Assembly (NCBI GenBank): GCA_023487865.1
Contig: JAMDBG010000044.1
Location: 1-21,245, forward strand
Direction: 5' to 3'
From: Deltaproteobacteria bacterium
Lineage (GTDB): Bacteria > Desulfobacterota > Syntrophia > Syntrophales > UBA5619
DNA length: 21,245 bases
Shown piece by piece: positions 1-6,899 of this stretch. The stretch's first letter is position 1. The number at the start of each line of letters is the position of its first letter. Both the position numbers and the translations under genes were made by a program. The notes under the pieces are model-generated. The model was given only the letters and a program-made list of their open reading frames with translations, was not told the origin of the DNA and ran no database searches.

Positions 1-150
1 ATGTCTCCCGCGATGGTGGCGGATGCCGCGCGGATGGTGAAACCCCGGATCCTCTATCCTTACCACACGACGGATACCGACACGTCCAAACTTCAACCCC
101 TGCTGAAGGATGAAAAGGGGATTGAGATCAGGATCCGCAGGATGCCCTGA
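1..150 (+). CDS. MBL-fold metallo-hydrolase (UlaG-like), C-terminal end, 5' truncated
   Basis: Reading frame 1 is open from the window edge to a TGA at 148-150 and encodes the last 49 residues of a longer protein. The segment with DAARMVKPRILYPYHTTDTD resembles the C-terminal end of UlaG-type metallo-beta-lactamase-fold hydrolases, where an 'aa..ikPk..iPyHy..td' block supplies a late His near the metal site, followed by a short strand (here IEIRIRRMP). The zinc-binding HxHxDH motif would lie upstream, outside the window, so activity cannot be judged. The ATG at position 1 is probably internal. The gene points the same way as archease and rtcB, but a hairpin follows directly at 152-215, so co-transcription is uncertain. 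The family call is a motif-level judgement on a short piece. Confidence 0.6.
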   Translation: MSPAMVADAARMVKPRILYPYHTTDTDTSKLQPLLKDEKGIEIRIRRMP

Positions 151-151
151 T

Positions 152-215
152 GCCGGCTTCGGAAAAAGTCCATATGCTGCACTGCCTTGCCTCTGGAGTT
201 TTTAACGAAGCCGGC
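152..215. repeat. Short palindromic repeat (compact copy), possible terminator
   Basis: The arms GCCGGCTTCG (152-161) and CGAAGCCGGC (206-215) are perfect inverted complements. Pairing partly continues inward between AAAAA (163-167) and TTTTT (199-203). The interior holds ATGCTGC and GCCTTG, which resemble the inner parts of the longer element at 20125-20251, so this looks like an internally deleted member of the same family. It begins one base after the MBL gene stop and could end that transcript. I infer family membership from shared words, not from an alignment search. Confidence 0.6.
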
Positions 216-258
216 CCGGGTTATGATACTGTCTAGAGAATGCAGGGGATATCGAAAA

Positions 259-672
259 ATGGATTACCGGATCTTCGACCACACCGCCGACCTCGGCGTG
301 GAGGTGTCCGCCGCGACCGTTGAGGAGCTCTATGCGGCCGCCGCCTTTGCCCTGTTCGACCTGCTGACGGATCTCTCCTCGGTCCGGGCGGGGATCGCAA
401 GGGAGATCGTTGTAACAGGCGAGGACCGGGCGGACCTTATGGTCAATTTCCTGCGCGAGGTCCTCTATATGTGGAACGGCGGGAGATTTTTGGTCAAGAC
501 CTGTCTGGTCCGTGAGGCGACGCCGCAGCGGCTGAAGGTCGTCCTCCACGGCGAGCCCTTCGATCCGACCCGTCACAGGATCAAACAGGAGATCAAGGCG
601 GTGACCTACCACCAGGCAGGCGTCTGCGAAACACAGGGGGGGTGGGCAGCAAGGATGGTGTTCGATGTCTGA
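259..672 (+). CDS. Archease
   Basis: This is a 137-residue archease, the small protein that activates the RtcB RNA ligase by speeding its guanylylation and relaxing its nucleotide requirement. The signature is clear: the N-terminal FDHTADLGVEV block (residues 6-16) carries the conserved Asp, LMVNFLREVLYMW lies in the middle, and IKAVTYHQ near the C-terminus is the second conserved block. The ATG at 259 is chosen over more upstream starts because family members begin just before 'fDHTaD' and a GGGGAT purine stretch lies upstream. The next gene, 84 bases downstream, is rtcB, its functional partner, so the context strongly supports the call. Nothing is missing. Upstream extension of the frame to 187 runs through the repeat at 152-215 and is not coding. 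Confidence 0.95.
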   Translation: MDYRIFDHTADLGVEVSAATVEELYAAAAFALFDLLTDLSSVRAGIAREIVVTGEDRADLMVNFLREVLYMWNGGRFLVKTCLVREATPQRLKVVLHGEPFDPTRHRIKQEIKAVTYHQAGVCETQGGWAARMVFDV

Positions 673-680
673 CAGTCCAG

Positions 681-720
681 TTGCGCGCCTTGTCTCCGGA
701 GCTAGTTACGAAGCCGTATC
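681..720. repeat. Fragment of dispersed palindromic repeat (right half)
   Basis: The 12-mer TTGCGCGCCTTG at 681-692 is identical to 20214-20225 inside the full-length repeat. It is followed by TCTCCGGAG and TTACGAAGCCG, matching the CTCTGGAG/TTTTTAACGAAGCCGG half of the copy at 152-215. No left half is visible, so this is a remnant. It occupies most of the archease-rtcB spacer. Confidence 0.5.
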
Positions 721-756
721 AACCGGTTTTTGTTGCTGATTTTTTACGTGATCGGT

Positions 757-2199
757 ATGACTGCAAACCGTTTCCGTAAGATCGATGAGTGGCGCTGGGA
801 AATCCCACCGGAGGGGGGGATGCGTGTCCCCGGGATCATCTATACCAGTGAAAAGCTCATGCGGGGGATGGGGGAGGACGAGGGTCCCCGGCAGGTGGCG
901 AATGTCGCTCACCTGCCGGGGATCGTGACGGCATCGCTGGCGATGCCGGACATGCATTGGGGGTATGGTTTTCCCATCGGCGGCGTCGCCGCTTTCGAGA
1001 TGGAGGAAGGGGTCGTCTCCCCCGGCGGGGTCGGTTATGACATCAACTGCGGCTGCCGTCTGATGGCCACCCGTTTGCAGGCTGAAGAGATCCGTGACCG
1101 TCTGCAGGCGCTCGTAACGGCGCTCTTTCAGAACATTCCCTCCGGTCTTGGCTCCCGCGGGGTGCTGAAGCTTTCCGCAAAGGATGAAAGGCAGGTCCTC
1201 ACGGAAGGGGCCCTCTGGGCGGTCCGCCACGGCTACGGCACGGAGGGTGACCTGGAGATGACGGAGGACAGAGGGGTGATGGCGGGCGCCGATCCGGAAA
1301 AGGTGAGCGACCGGGCCCTGGAGAGGGGGAAGGACCAGCTCGGAACGCTCGGATCGGGGAACCACTTTCTCGAAATCGAGGTGGTCGAGGAGATCTTCGA
1401 CAGGGAGGCCGCCGCGGTCTTCGGCCTGGAGAGCGGGCAGATCTGTGTAATGATCCACAGCGGTTCCCGCGGTCTCGGATACCAGGTCTGTGACGATTAC
1501 CTGGCGCGGATGGTCAAGCATATCCATGAGATCGGAATTCCCCTTCCCGACCGGCAGCTTGCCTGCGCTCCCTTGAACTCCGGCCGGGGGCGGGACTACC
1601 TGGCTGCGATGGCCTGTGCGGCCAACTATGCCTGGACGAATCGCCAGCTGCTGATGCACCGGACACGGGAGATTTTTGAAAAGACGCTGGGGATGGGACC
1701 CAGAGAACTCGGGATGGGGCTCCTCTATGACGTCTGTCATAATATCGCCAAGATCGAGACGCTGCCGGTGGGGGGGAAGGATGTTCGTCTGTGCGTCCAT
1801 CGCAAAGGGGCGACGCGCGCCTTCCCGCCGGGCCATACGGCCCTGCCGCCGGCCTACCGAAAGGTGGGGCAACCGGTCCTCATTCCCGGGGACATGGGGA
1901 CGGGCTCCTATGTCTTGGCCGGGACCCAGAGTGCCTTTACGGAGAGTTTCGGGAGCACCTGTCACGGCGCCGGGCGGGTGATGAGCCGGACCCGGGCGGT
2001 GAAGGCGAGCCGCGGCCGCTCGATCCCGAAGGAGATGGCGGACCGCGGTGTGATCGTCATGGCCTCGGGAAAGGGAACCCTGATGGAGGAGATCCCCGAG
2101 GCATACAAGGATCTGGACGAGGTCGTCGAGGTCGTCCACCGGGCCGGCCTATCCAAAAAGGTGGCCCGCCTGCGCGCCCTGGGCTGCATCAAGGGATAG
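757..2199 (+). CDS. rtcB: RNA-splicing ligase RtcB (3'-phosphate/5'-OH RNA ligase)
   Basis: The 480-residue product joins RNA 2',3'-cyclic phosphate or 3'-phosphate ends to 5'-hydroxyl ends using GTP and Mn2+, in RNA repair or tRNA splicing. The active-site set is complete: D95 and C98 in GYDINCG, N202 and H203 in GSGNHF, H234 in IHSGSRG, H328 in YDVCHN, and the histidine that takes GMP, H403, in STCHGAGR. This numbering nearly matches the Pyrococcus horikoshii enzyme (95, 98, 202, 203, 234, 329, 404), which supports the ATG at 757 over the upstream TTG or GTG codons. Length fits the long RtcB form rather than the roughly 408-residue E. coli form. Archease lies immediately upstream. I see no rtcA or rtcR nearby, so the sigma54-controlled E. 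coli arrangement is absent here. The ribosome binding site is weak. Confidence 0.97.
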   Translation: MTANRFRKIDEWRWEIPPEGGMRVPGIIYTSEKLMRGMGEDEGPRQVANVAHLPGIVTASLAMPDMHWGYGFPIGGVAAFEMEEGVVSPGGVGYDINCGCRLMATRLQAEEIRDRLQALVTALFQNIPSGLGSRGVLKLSAKDERQVLTEGALWAVRHGYGTEGDLEMTEDRGVMAGADPEKVSDRALERGKDQLGTLGSGNHFLEIEVVEEIFDREAAAVFGLESGQICVMIHSGSRGLGYQVCDDYLARMVKHIHEIGIPLPDRQLACAPLNSGRGRDYLAAMACAANYAWTNRQLLMHRTREIFEKTLGMGPRELGMGLLYDVCHNIAKIETLPVGGKDVRLCVHRKGATRAFPPGHTALPPAYRKVGQPVLIPGDMGTGSYVLAGTQSAFTESFGSTCHGAGRVMSRTRAVKASRGRSIPKEMADRGVIVMASGKGTLMEEIPEAYKDLDEVVEVVHRAGLSKKVARLRALGCIKG

Positions 2200-2255
2200 G
2201 GCGTTCGTCTCGGGGGGGCGAACGGGTGAGGATTTCATTTGATTTCCATCGCTTC

Positions 2256-2289
2256 ATGCCTTACAAGGGGCCCGGAGACTTTTTAACGA
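2256..2289. repeat. Fragment of dispersed palindromic repeat (right end)
   Basis: ATGCCTTACAAGGGG followed by CCGGAGACTTTTTAACGAA resembles the right end of the element at 152-215 (GCCTTGCCTCTGGAG, TTTTTAACGAAG). It sits directly before the purH-like ribosome binding site, in the same orientation as the copy before rtcB. The family assignment rests mainly on the shared TTTTTAACGAA and CCGGAG words. Confidence 0.4.
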
Positions 2290-2302
2290 AAGAGGAGAAA
2301 AT

Positions 2303-3592
2303 ATGGCCGAAGACTTGAAGAAAATGTACCGAACCGTGATGGAAGACCACTTTCCCGATTCCCTGCGCCTGACTTTCGGCGATCAGGAACTGCTCTATAG
2401 GAAGCGGACCTGGAAGTTTCCCGATGCCAAGACGGGCGAGCTCATCGAAAAGGGGCTTCGCTATGGTGAGAATCCGGGCCAGGAAGCCGCGCTGTATGAG
2501 CTGGCGGGCGGAAACCTGATCCTGGGGGGCTGCCGCTTTATCGAGCCGGGAAGCGGCCTGGTCAGCGCCATCCGGGAGGAGGACATGCTTCAGGAGGGGA
2601 AACACCCCGGCAAGACCAACCTCACCGATCTGGACAACGGCCTGAACATCATGAAGTACCTCATGGGCAAACCTGCTGCAGCCATCCTGAAGCACAACAA
2701 TCCCTGCGGCGTCGCCTACGGCGGGACCCTTGCCGAGGCCTACCGGCGGGCGAACCGTGCGGACCGCATTGCGGCCTTCGGCGGGTGCCTGGTCCTGAAC
2801 CGGCCGGTGGATCGGGATACGGCGGCCCTCATCGCCGAGAACTATCTGGAGGTCGTCGGCGCCCCGGATTATGAGGAGGGGACTCTGGAAATTCTCAAAG
2901 GGCGGGCCAACCTGCGGATCATCCAGCTGGCGCGGATCGACCGCCTGACGGATTACCTGTCCCAACGGTTTGTGGACATCAAATCCCTGATCGACGGGGG
3001 GATCATCGTCCAGCAGTCCCCTCTCAACCAGGTCAAGGGCGCCGGGGACCTGATGCTTGCCGAAACCCATTACGGCGGCAAGACGTACAGGATCGAGCGG
3101 CCGCCGACCGCGCAGGAGATGGAGGACCTCCTCTTCGGCTGGTTTGTCGAGCAGGGGGTGACCTCCAATTCGGTGCTCTACGTCAAGGATGGATGCACCG
3201 TCGGGATCGGCACGGGCGAGCAGGATCGCGTCGGGGTCGCTGAGATTGCCGTCTATAAGGCGTACCAGAAATTCGCCGACGCCCTATGCTTCGACCGGTA
3301 CGGCCTTCCCTATAAGGATCTCGAACTGGCCATCGAAAAGGGGACCCGCCCGAAGGAGGAGAAGGACCGGATCGATGCCGAAACCAAGGCCGCCCGGGGA
3401 GGCCTTGCCGGCGCAGCGATGGTTTCCGATGCCTTCTTTCCTTTTCGGGACGGAGTGGATGTGGGGATCCGGCAGGGAGTCACCGCCGTGGTCCAGCCCG
3501 GCGGCTCCATGCGGGATTGGGAAGTGATCGAGGCCTGCAATGAGGCGGGGGCGACGATGGTCCTGACGGGGCAGAGGGCCTTCAAACACTGA
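2303..3592 (+). CDS. AICAR formyltransferase-type protein (PurH without IMP cyclohydrolase domain)
   Basis: The 429-residue protein matches the AICAR transformylase half of PurH, which formylates AICAR with 10-formyl-THF in the penultimate step of IMP synthesis. Family blocks in order: LRYGENPGQ (52-60), the catalytic KHNNPCG motif with K130 and H131, AAFGG (157-161), and a C-terminal FPFRDGVD plus VVQPGGSMRD block ending in TGQRAFKH. The N-terminal MGS-like IMP cyclohydrolase domain of about 200 residues is missing; only about 50 residues precede the transformylase part. Ring closure to IMP must therefore come from another protein, or this is a paralogue of a full PurH encoded elsewhere. Start: ATG at 2303 with AAAGAGGAGAAA upstream. 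The gene is followed by a strong terminator and appears to be the last gene of its transcript. Confidence 0.88.
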   Translation: MAEDLKKMYRTVMEDHFPDSLRLTFGDQELLYRKRTWKFPDAKTGELIEKGLRYGENPGQEAALYELAGGNLILGGCRFIEPGSGLVSAIREEDMLQEGKHPGKTNLTDLDNGLNIMKYLMGKPAAAILKHNNPCGVAYGGTLAEAYRRANRADRIAAFGGCLVLNRPVDRDTAALIAENYLEVVGAPDYEEGTLEILKGRANLRIIQLARIDRLTDYLSQRFVDIKSLIDGGIIVQQSPLNQVKGAGDLMLAETHYGGKTYRIERPPTAQEMEDLLFGWFVEQGVTSNSVLYVKDGCTVGIGTGEQDRVGVAEIAVYKAYQKFADALCFDRYGLPYKDLELAIEKGTRPKEEKDRIDAETKAARGGLAGAAMVSDAFFPFRDGVDVGIRQGVTAVVQPGGSMRDWEVIEACNEAGATMVLTGQRAFKH

Positions 3593-3602
3593 CAGACGGG
3601 AA

Positions 3603-3638
3603 GGGGCCTGCGGATTTCAGACCGCAGGCCCCTTTTTT
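3603..3638 (+). terminator. Rho-independent terminator after the purH-like gene
   Basis: A perfect 11-bp GC-rich stem (GGGGCCTGCGG at 3603-3613 with CCGCAGGCCCC at 3622-3632), an 8-base loop and six Ts (3633-3638) lie 10 bases after the stop codon. There is no T run on the opposite strand, so it should act mainly on plus-strand transcripts. Confidence 0.95.
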
Positions 3639-3763
3639 ACGTTACTCATTTTGAGGACATTGCGCCGGCTGTGTGAATCCTCATTTCAAGGCCGTGGACA
3701 GGACTGCCTGCTGCAAGGCAGAACAGAAGCTTTGCGGCTGTGATAGGAATGGGTTGTGATCGC

Positions 3764-4195
3764 TTATAACCCGTAGAGCTTCGCCCCCGGAAGGACGGTC
3801 AGACCGTTTTTCTGGAGGACGTCAATTGCCGCATCCGGGGTGTCGAACCGGAAGATGATCACGGCGTTTTCGCCGCTCCTCTCCACGAAGGCATACAGGT
3901 ATTCGACGTTGATGCCGTTTTTGGAGAGCACCTCGAGAATGCTGTGGAGCCCTCCCGGTCGATCCGGGACCTCGACAGCCACAACGGTGGTCCTGCTGAA
4001 CCGGAAGCCGCGTTCCTTCAGGACGCGGCTCGCCGTATCGACGTTGTTCACGATCAGCCGAAGGATGCCGAAATCGGTGGTATCCGCCAGCGACAGGGTT
4101 CTGATGTTGATCTGGGCATCCTTCAGGATACGGGTCACCTCTTCCAGACCCCCCGGTTTGTTCTCCAGAAATATGGAAATCTGTTCCACCTTCAT
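3764..4195 (-). CDS. Tandem ACT-domain protein
   Basis: The 143-residue protein is made of two ACT domains. The first covers roughly residues 1-65 (ISIFLENKPGGLEEVTRILKDAQINIRTLSL) and the second roughly 70-140 (VAVEVPDRPGGLHSILEVLSKNGINVEYLYAF). Each has the PGGL turn and the 'gINI/gINV' helix-strand junction where ACT domains bind amino acids or similar small ligands. There is no enzyme domain, so it is probably a stand-alone sensor or regulatory subunit. It lies 65 bases downstream of the phenylacetate-CoA ligase gene on the same strand, a common pairing; a role in sensing aromatic amino acids or their breakdown is inferred. Start: ATG at 4195 with AAAGGGGG upstream, giving the usual family length; an in-frame ATG at 4213 would contain that ribosome binding site within the gene. 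Confidence 0.9.
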   Translation of the reverse strand: MKVEQISIFLENKPGGLEEVTRILKDAQINIRTLSLADTTDFGILRLIVNNVDTASRVLKERGFRFSRTTVVAVEVPDRPGGLHSILEVLSKNGINVEYLYAFVERSGENAVIIFRFDTPDAAIDVLQKNGLTVLPGAKLYGL

Positions 4196-4260
4196 CGATG
4201 AACCCCCTTTCATGACAGTCTCTCGGGCCGTGCTGCTTTCCCGGGCATTTCCAAAAAACA

Positions 4261-5568
4261 TCAGATGTGGCGTCTGTCCTGCACCCGGCTCACCTTGCCC
4301 TCGAACCGCTGGAGTGATTTGGGCTCCACCAGTTTCACCTTGGCGGAGACACCCAGGTAATCCTTGATATCCTTGACGATGCGTCGCTCCGTGTTCTGGA
4401 GGACCTTCACCTCGTCGGCGTTTTCGAAGAGCTGTTCGCTCACCTCGACCTGGACTTCGAGGGTATCGAGGTTACCGATGCGGTCGACGATAATCTGATA
4501 ATGCGGTTCCAGCCCCTTGATCCCCATGAGGACTGCCTCGATCTGGGAGGGAAATACATTGACCCCCCGGATGATCAGCATGTCGTCACTCCGGCCCATG
4601 ACCCGGTCCATCCGGTAGAGGGTCCGGCCGCACCGGCAGGGCTCGGTCATCAGGCGGGAGATGTCCCTCGTCCGGAAACGGACCAGAGGAAAGGCCTCTT
4701 TTGTGATCGTCGTGAAGACCAGTTCCCCCTCCTCGCCCGGCGGCAGCACCGCTCCGGTGGTGGGATCGATCGTTTCCACGAGGAAGTGATCCTCGAAGAC
4801 ATGCATCCCGTTGCGCCCCTCCAGACATTCCATGGCGACCCCGGGGCCCATGATTTCGGAAAGGCCGTAGATATTCAGCGCTTTGATCCCCAGGACGTTT
4901 TCGATCTCGGTCCGCATCTTCTCGCTCCAGGGTTCGGCGCCGAAGATCCCGACCCGGAGTTTCAGGGCTTTCATGTCGATTCCCATTTCCTTTCCCTGTT
5001 CCGCCAGGTTCAGGGCGTAGGAAGGGGTGCAGCAGATCGCCGTCGGGCCGAAGTCCTGGAGGATCATGATCTGCCGTTTCGTATTGCCGCCGGAGATGGG
5101 AATGACGCTCGCCCCCAGTCTCTCGGCACCATAGTGGGCCCCGAGCCCGCCGGTGAACAGACCGTAACCGTAAGCGTTGTGGAGCATATCGTTCTTCGTG
5201 AGCCCCGCGGCGACGAAGCAGCGGGCCATCAGCTCCGACCAGGTATCGATGTCTCTCTTGGTGTATCCCACCACGGTTGAACGGCCGGTCGTCCCGGACG
5301 AGGCATGCAGACGGACAATGCTGCTCATCGGCACGGCGAACAGGCCGAAGGGATAATTGTCCCGGAGATCCTGCTTGGTGGTAAAGGGAAATTTTTTCAG
5401 ATCGTCCAGGGTTTTGATATCGTCCGGCTGGACGCCGGCCTCGTCGAAGGCCCGCCGGTAAAATCCCACGGTATGGTAAACCCGCTGGACAACCTGCTTG
5501 AGTCTTTTGAGCTGCAGGGCCTCCAGCACCTCGCGCGGCAGTGTTTCAAACTCCTCGTTGTAGATCAT
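4261..5568 (-). CDS. Phenylacetate-CoA ligase (PaaK-type, AMP-forming)
   Basis: The 435-residue cytoplasmic enzyme belongs to the ANL superfamily and activates an aryl acid, classically phenylacetate, with ATP and CoA. Visible motifs: the phosphate-binding SSGTTGRST (90-98), YGLSEIMGPG in the adenylate site, RFRTRDIS, the hinge region GRSDDMLIIRGVNVFPSQIE, and a C-terminal FEGKVSRVQD supplying the conserved lysine. Length is typical of PaaK. The ATG at 5568 begins MIYNEEFETLPREVLEALQ, the usual family start; the frame extends upstream only through repeat-derived sequence. The downstream ACT protein suggests a branch of this family found in anaerobes, often near indolepyruvate:ferredoxin oxidoreductase genes, acting on aryl acids from amino-acid fermentation. 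The substrate itself cannot be read from sequence. A promoter is visible at 5649-5677. Confidence 0.93.
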   Translation of the reverse strand: MIYNEEFETLPREVLEALQLKRLKQVVQRVYHTVGFYRRAFDEAGVQPDDIKTLDDLKKFPFTTKQDLRDNYPFGLFAVPMSSIVRLHASSGTTGRSTVVGYTKRDIDTWSELMARCFVAAGLTKNDMLHNAYGYGLFTGGLGAHYGAERLGASVIPISGGNTKRQIMILQDFGPTAICCTPSYALNLAEQGKEMGIDMKALKLRVGIFGAEPWSEKMRTEIENVLGIKALNIYGLSEIMGPGVAMECLEGRNGMHVFEDHFLVETIDPTTGAVLPPGEEGELVFTTITKEAFPLVRFRTRDISRLMTEPCRCGRTLYRMDRVMGRSDDMLIIRGVNVFPSQIEAVLMGIKGLEPHYQIIVDRIGNLDTLEVQVEVSEQLFENADEVKVLQNTERRIVKDIKDYLGVSAKVKLVEPKSLQRFEGKVSRVQDRRHI

Positions 5569-5589
5569 GGACCCGGTCCCCCTCTCTGG

Positions 5590-5643
5590 CAGGCTGTTGA
5601 AAAATACTTCTCTGCTCAGTTGCGCTGCGAATCTCACCGCTGG
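5590..5643. repeat. Dispersed palindromic repeat, left half only
   Basis: Over 54 bases, 43 positions match the left half of the full-length element at 20126-20179, including CAGGCTG, TGAAAAA and GTTGCGCTGC. No right end (TTTTTGAACAGCCTG) is present, so this is a truncated copy. It lies in the paaK leader. The AAAATACTTCT..GCT segment at 5601-5616 is also complementary to AGCAGAAGTATTTT at 5654-5667, giving a local imperfect inverted repeat with a 2-base bulge. Confidence 0.75.
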
Positions 5644-5648
5644 CGAAA

Positions 5649-5677
5649 ATTATAGCAGAAGTATTTTGTGGAGGCAA
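5649..5677 (-). promoter_or_regulatory. Sigma70-type promoter for phenylacetate-CoA ligase and ACT genes
   Basis: Read on the minus strand: -35 TTGCCT (5672-5677), a 17-base spacer, and a perfect -10 TATAAT (5649-5654). Transcription would start near 5642, giving a leader of about 70 bases that runs through the truncated repeat. Confidence 0.7.
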
Positions 5678-5746
5678 GGAGACCTTTATGACGGGTCCCC
5701 TCTATCGTATTGTCAATCCCGGAAATGTTCGTCCCCTGCGTCCATT

Positions 5747-6700
5747 TCAGGCGGGTGGAGAGAGACGCCGGGCGTAGCGTTGCCAGAGACGCAGCAGTCT
5801 GACTGTAACGATGGCCATGACAAGACGGGGGACATAGATCCAGAAGGGATGGATGCCCATCGGCAGGAAGAGGGGCGGATCTTCGACCATCGAGTGGTTC
5901 ATCCCGATGGAAAGGTGGAGGATCTCCAGCTCATCCTTGCTCAGGTGGCCGCTTTTGGCCTCCTCCACGATGATCGCTCCTCCGTAGGAAAGGCCGAAGA
6001 TGACGGCGGTCATCCAGAGGAAGCCCACCTTCTGGTCGAGACCCATGATCCTGAGGAACGGGCCGAGCGCCCGGACCAGGGGATGGATCCAGCCGAAGGC
6101 CTTGAGCAGTTCCAAAAAAGTGAGCAGGGCCGTGATGATGAAAAGGATCTTGACGGTGAGCCGGAAGGTCGTCCACGCCCAGTGGCGGATCATTTCCATA
6201 AAGGCCGGATGGTCAGTCGGGAGACCTCCGGCGGGAATGGGCATGGCGGTGGAACTTCCCACCCAGGGGGCCATCAACAGGACGGTGAGGACGGCGCCCC
6301 CGATGCGGATCAGCGTTGCCTTCAGGGGATGGATGCCGGAATTTCCCTGGATGATCCCCTCCTGTATCAGGGCGTGGGCCATCAGGATGAAGACGGCCAT
6401 CAGCGTCATCTGGGCCGTGCTGAAAGGGAGGACGACCATGGCGGCGATACCCCCGTAAACCGAACTCAGCATCCCGATGACCAGCGGCAGCGCGGCGGTC
6501 GGCGGGAGGCTCAGCAAGCCCATCAGGGGCTTGAGGAGAAAATCGAGATGGTGCAGCAGGCCGCTCCAGTCGAGGATCGCAGTGAAAAGCGAAATCGGGA
6601 TGATGATCTTCATCATCCACACAAAGCCGCTCCATCCCTTCTTCAGTCCGGCGACGGTTCCCGTTTTCAGCAAGATTCGATAATCCCTGTTCTCTGTCAT
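5747..6700 (-). CDS. Nucleoside-recognition (gate) domain membrane protein
   Basis: The 317-residue polytopic inner-membrane protein has about seven or eight hydrophobic helices arranged as two similar halves. Each half carries a glycine-rich gate segment: GMLSSVYGGIAAM in the first and FGLSYGGAIIVEEAKSGHLS in the second, followed by IGMNHSMVEDPPLF. These are features of the Gate/nucleoside-recognition family, which includes SpmA/SpmB and the FeoB and CNT gate segments. The transported substrate is unknown for most members, and nothing in the context fixes it here. The ATG at 6700 has an AACACAGGG purine stretch just upstream. It is transcribed in the same direction as paaK, but paaK has its own promoter in the spacer. 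A GC-rich hairpin (CCCGCC at 6741-6746 with GGCGGG at 6751-6756) lies in its likely leader. Confidence 0.82.
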   Translation of the reverse strand: MTENRDYRILLKTGTVAGLKKGWSGFVWMMKIIIPISLFTAILDWSGLLHHLDFLLKPLMGLLSLPPTAALPLVIGMLSSVYGGIAAMVVLPFSTAQMTLMAVFILMAHALIQEGIIQGNSGIHPLKATLIRIGGAVLTVLLMAPWVGSSTAMPIPAGGLPTDHPAFMEMIRHWAWTTFRLTVKILFIITALLTFLELLKAFGWIHPLVRALGPFLRIMGLDQKVGFLWMTAVIFGLSYGGAIIVEEAKSGHLSKDELEILHLSIGMNHSMVEDPPLFLPMGIHPFWIYVPRLVMAIVTVRLLRLWQRYARRLSPPA

Positions 6701-6899
6701 CCCTGTGTTCTCCGGTACATTCAGCGTGTCACTCCGGCAGCCCGCCCAGGGGCGGGAGGATCTCGGGGATTTTGCTGTTTATCAGATCGGAGGCGAAAAA
6801 GGGAAGAAATTTTTCTGAAATCCCCTTTGCGTTAGAGGGGGCGGATATGCTACTTATTTCCGCACACATTGGGCGCCTCCGGCGATTCTGGGGATCGGG

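Noticed and set aside
706..2139. Long open frame of 477 codons on the minus strand
   Set aside because: It lies opposite rtcB, whose frame carries every catalytic motif. The minus-strand product is low-complexity, His/Pro/Arg-rich and matches nothing; it is a GC-skew shadow.
2200..2226. CGTTCG/CGAACG hairpin after rtcB, as a terminator
   Set aside because: The stem is only 6 bp and is followed by GGGTGAGG rather than a T run.
5567..6835. Plus-strand open frame of 422 codons
   Set aside because: It overlaps the nucleoside-recognition membrane gene on the other strand. The product is rich in Asp, Gly, Glu and His with no fold-like pattern and no ribosome binding site.
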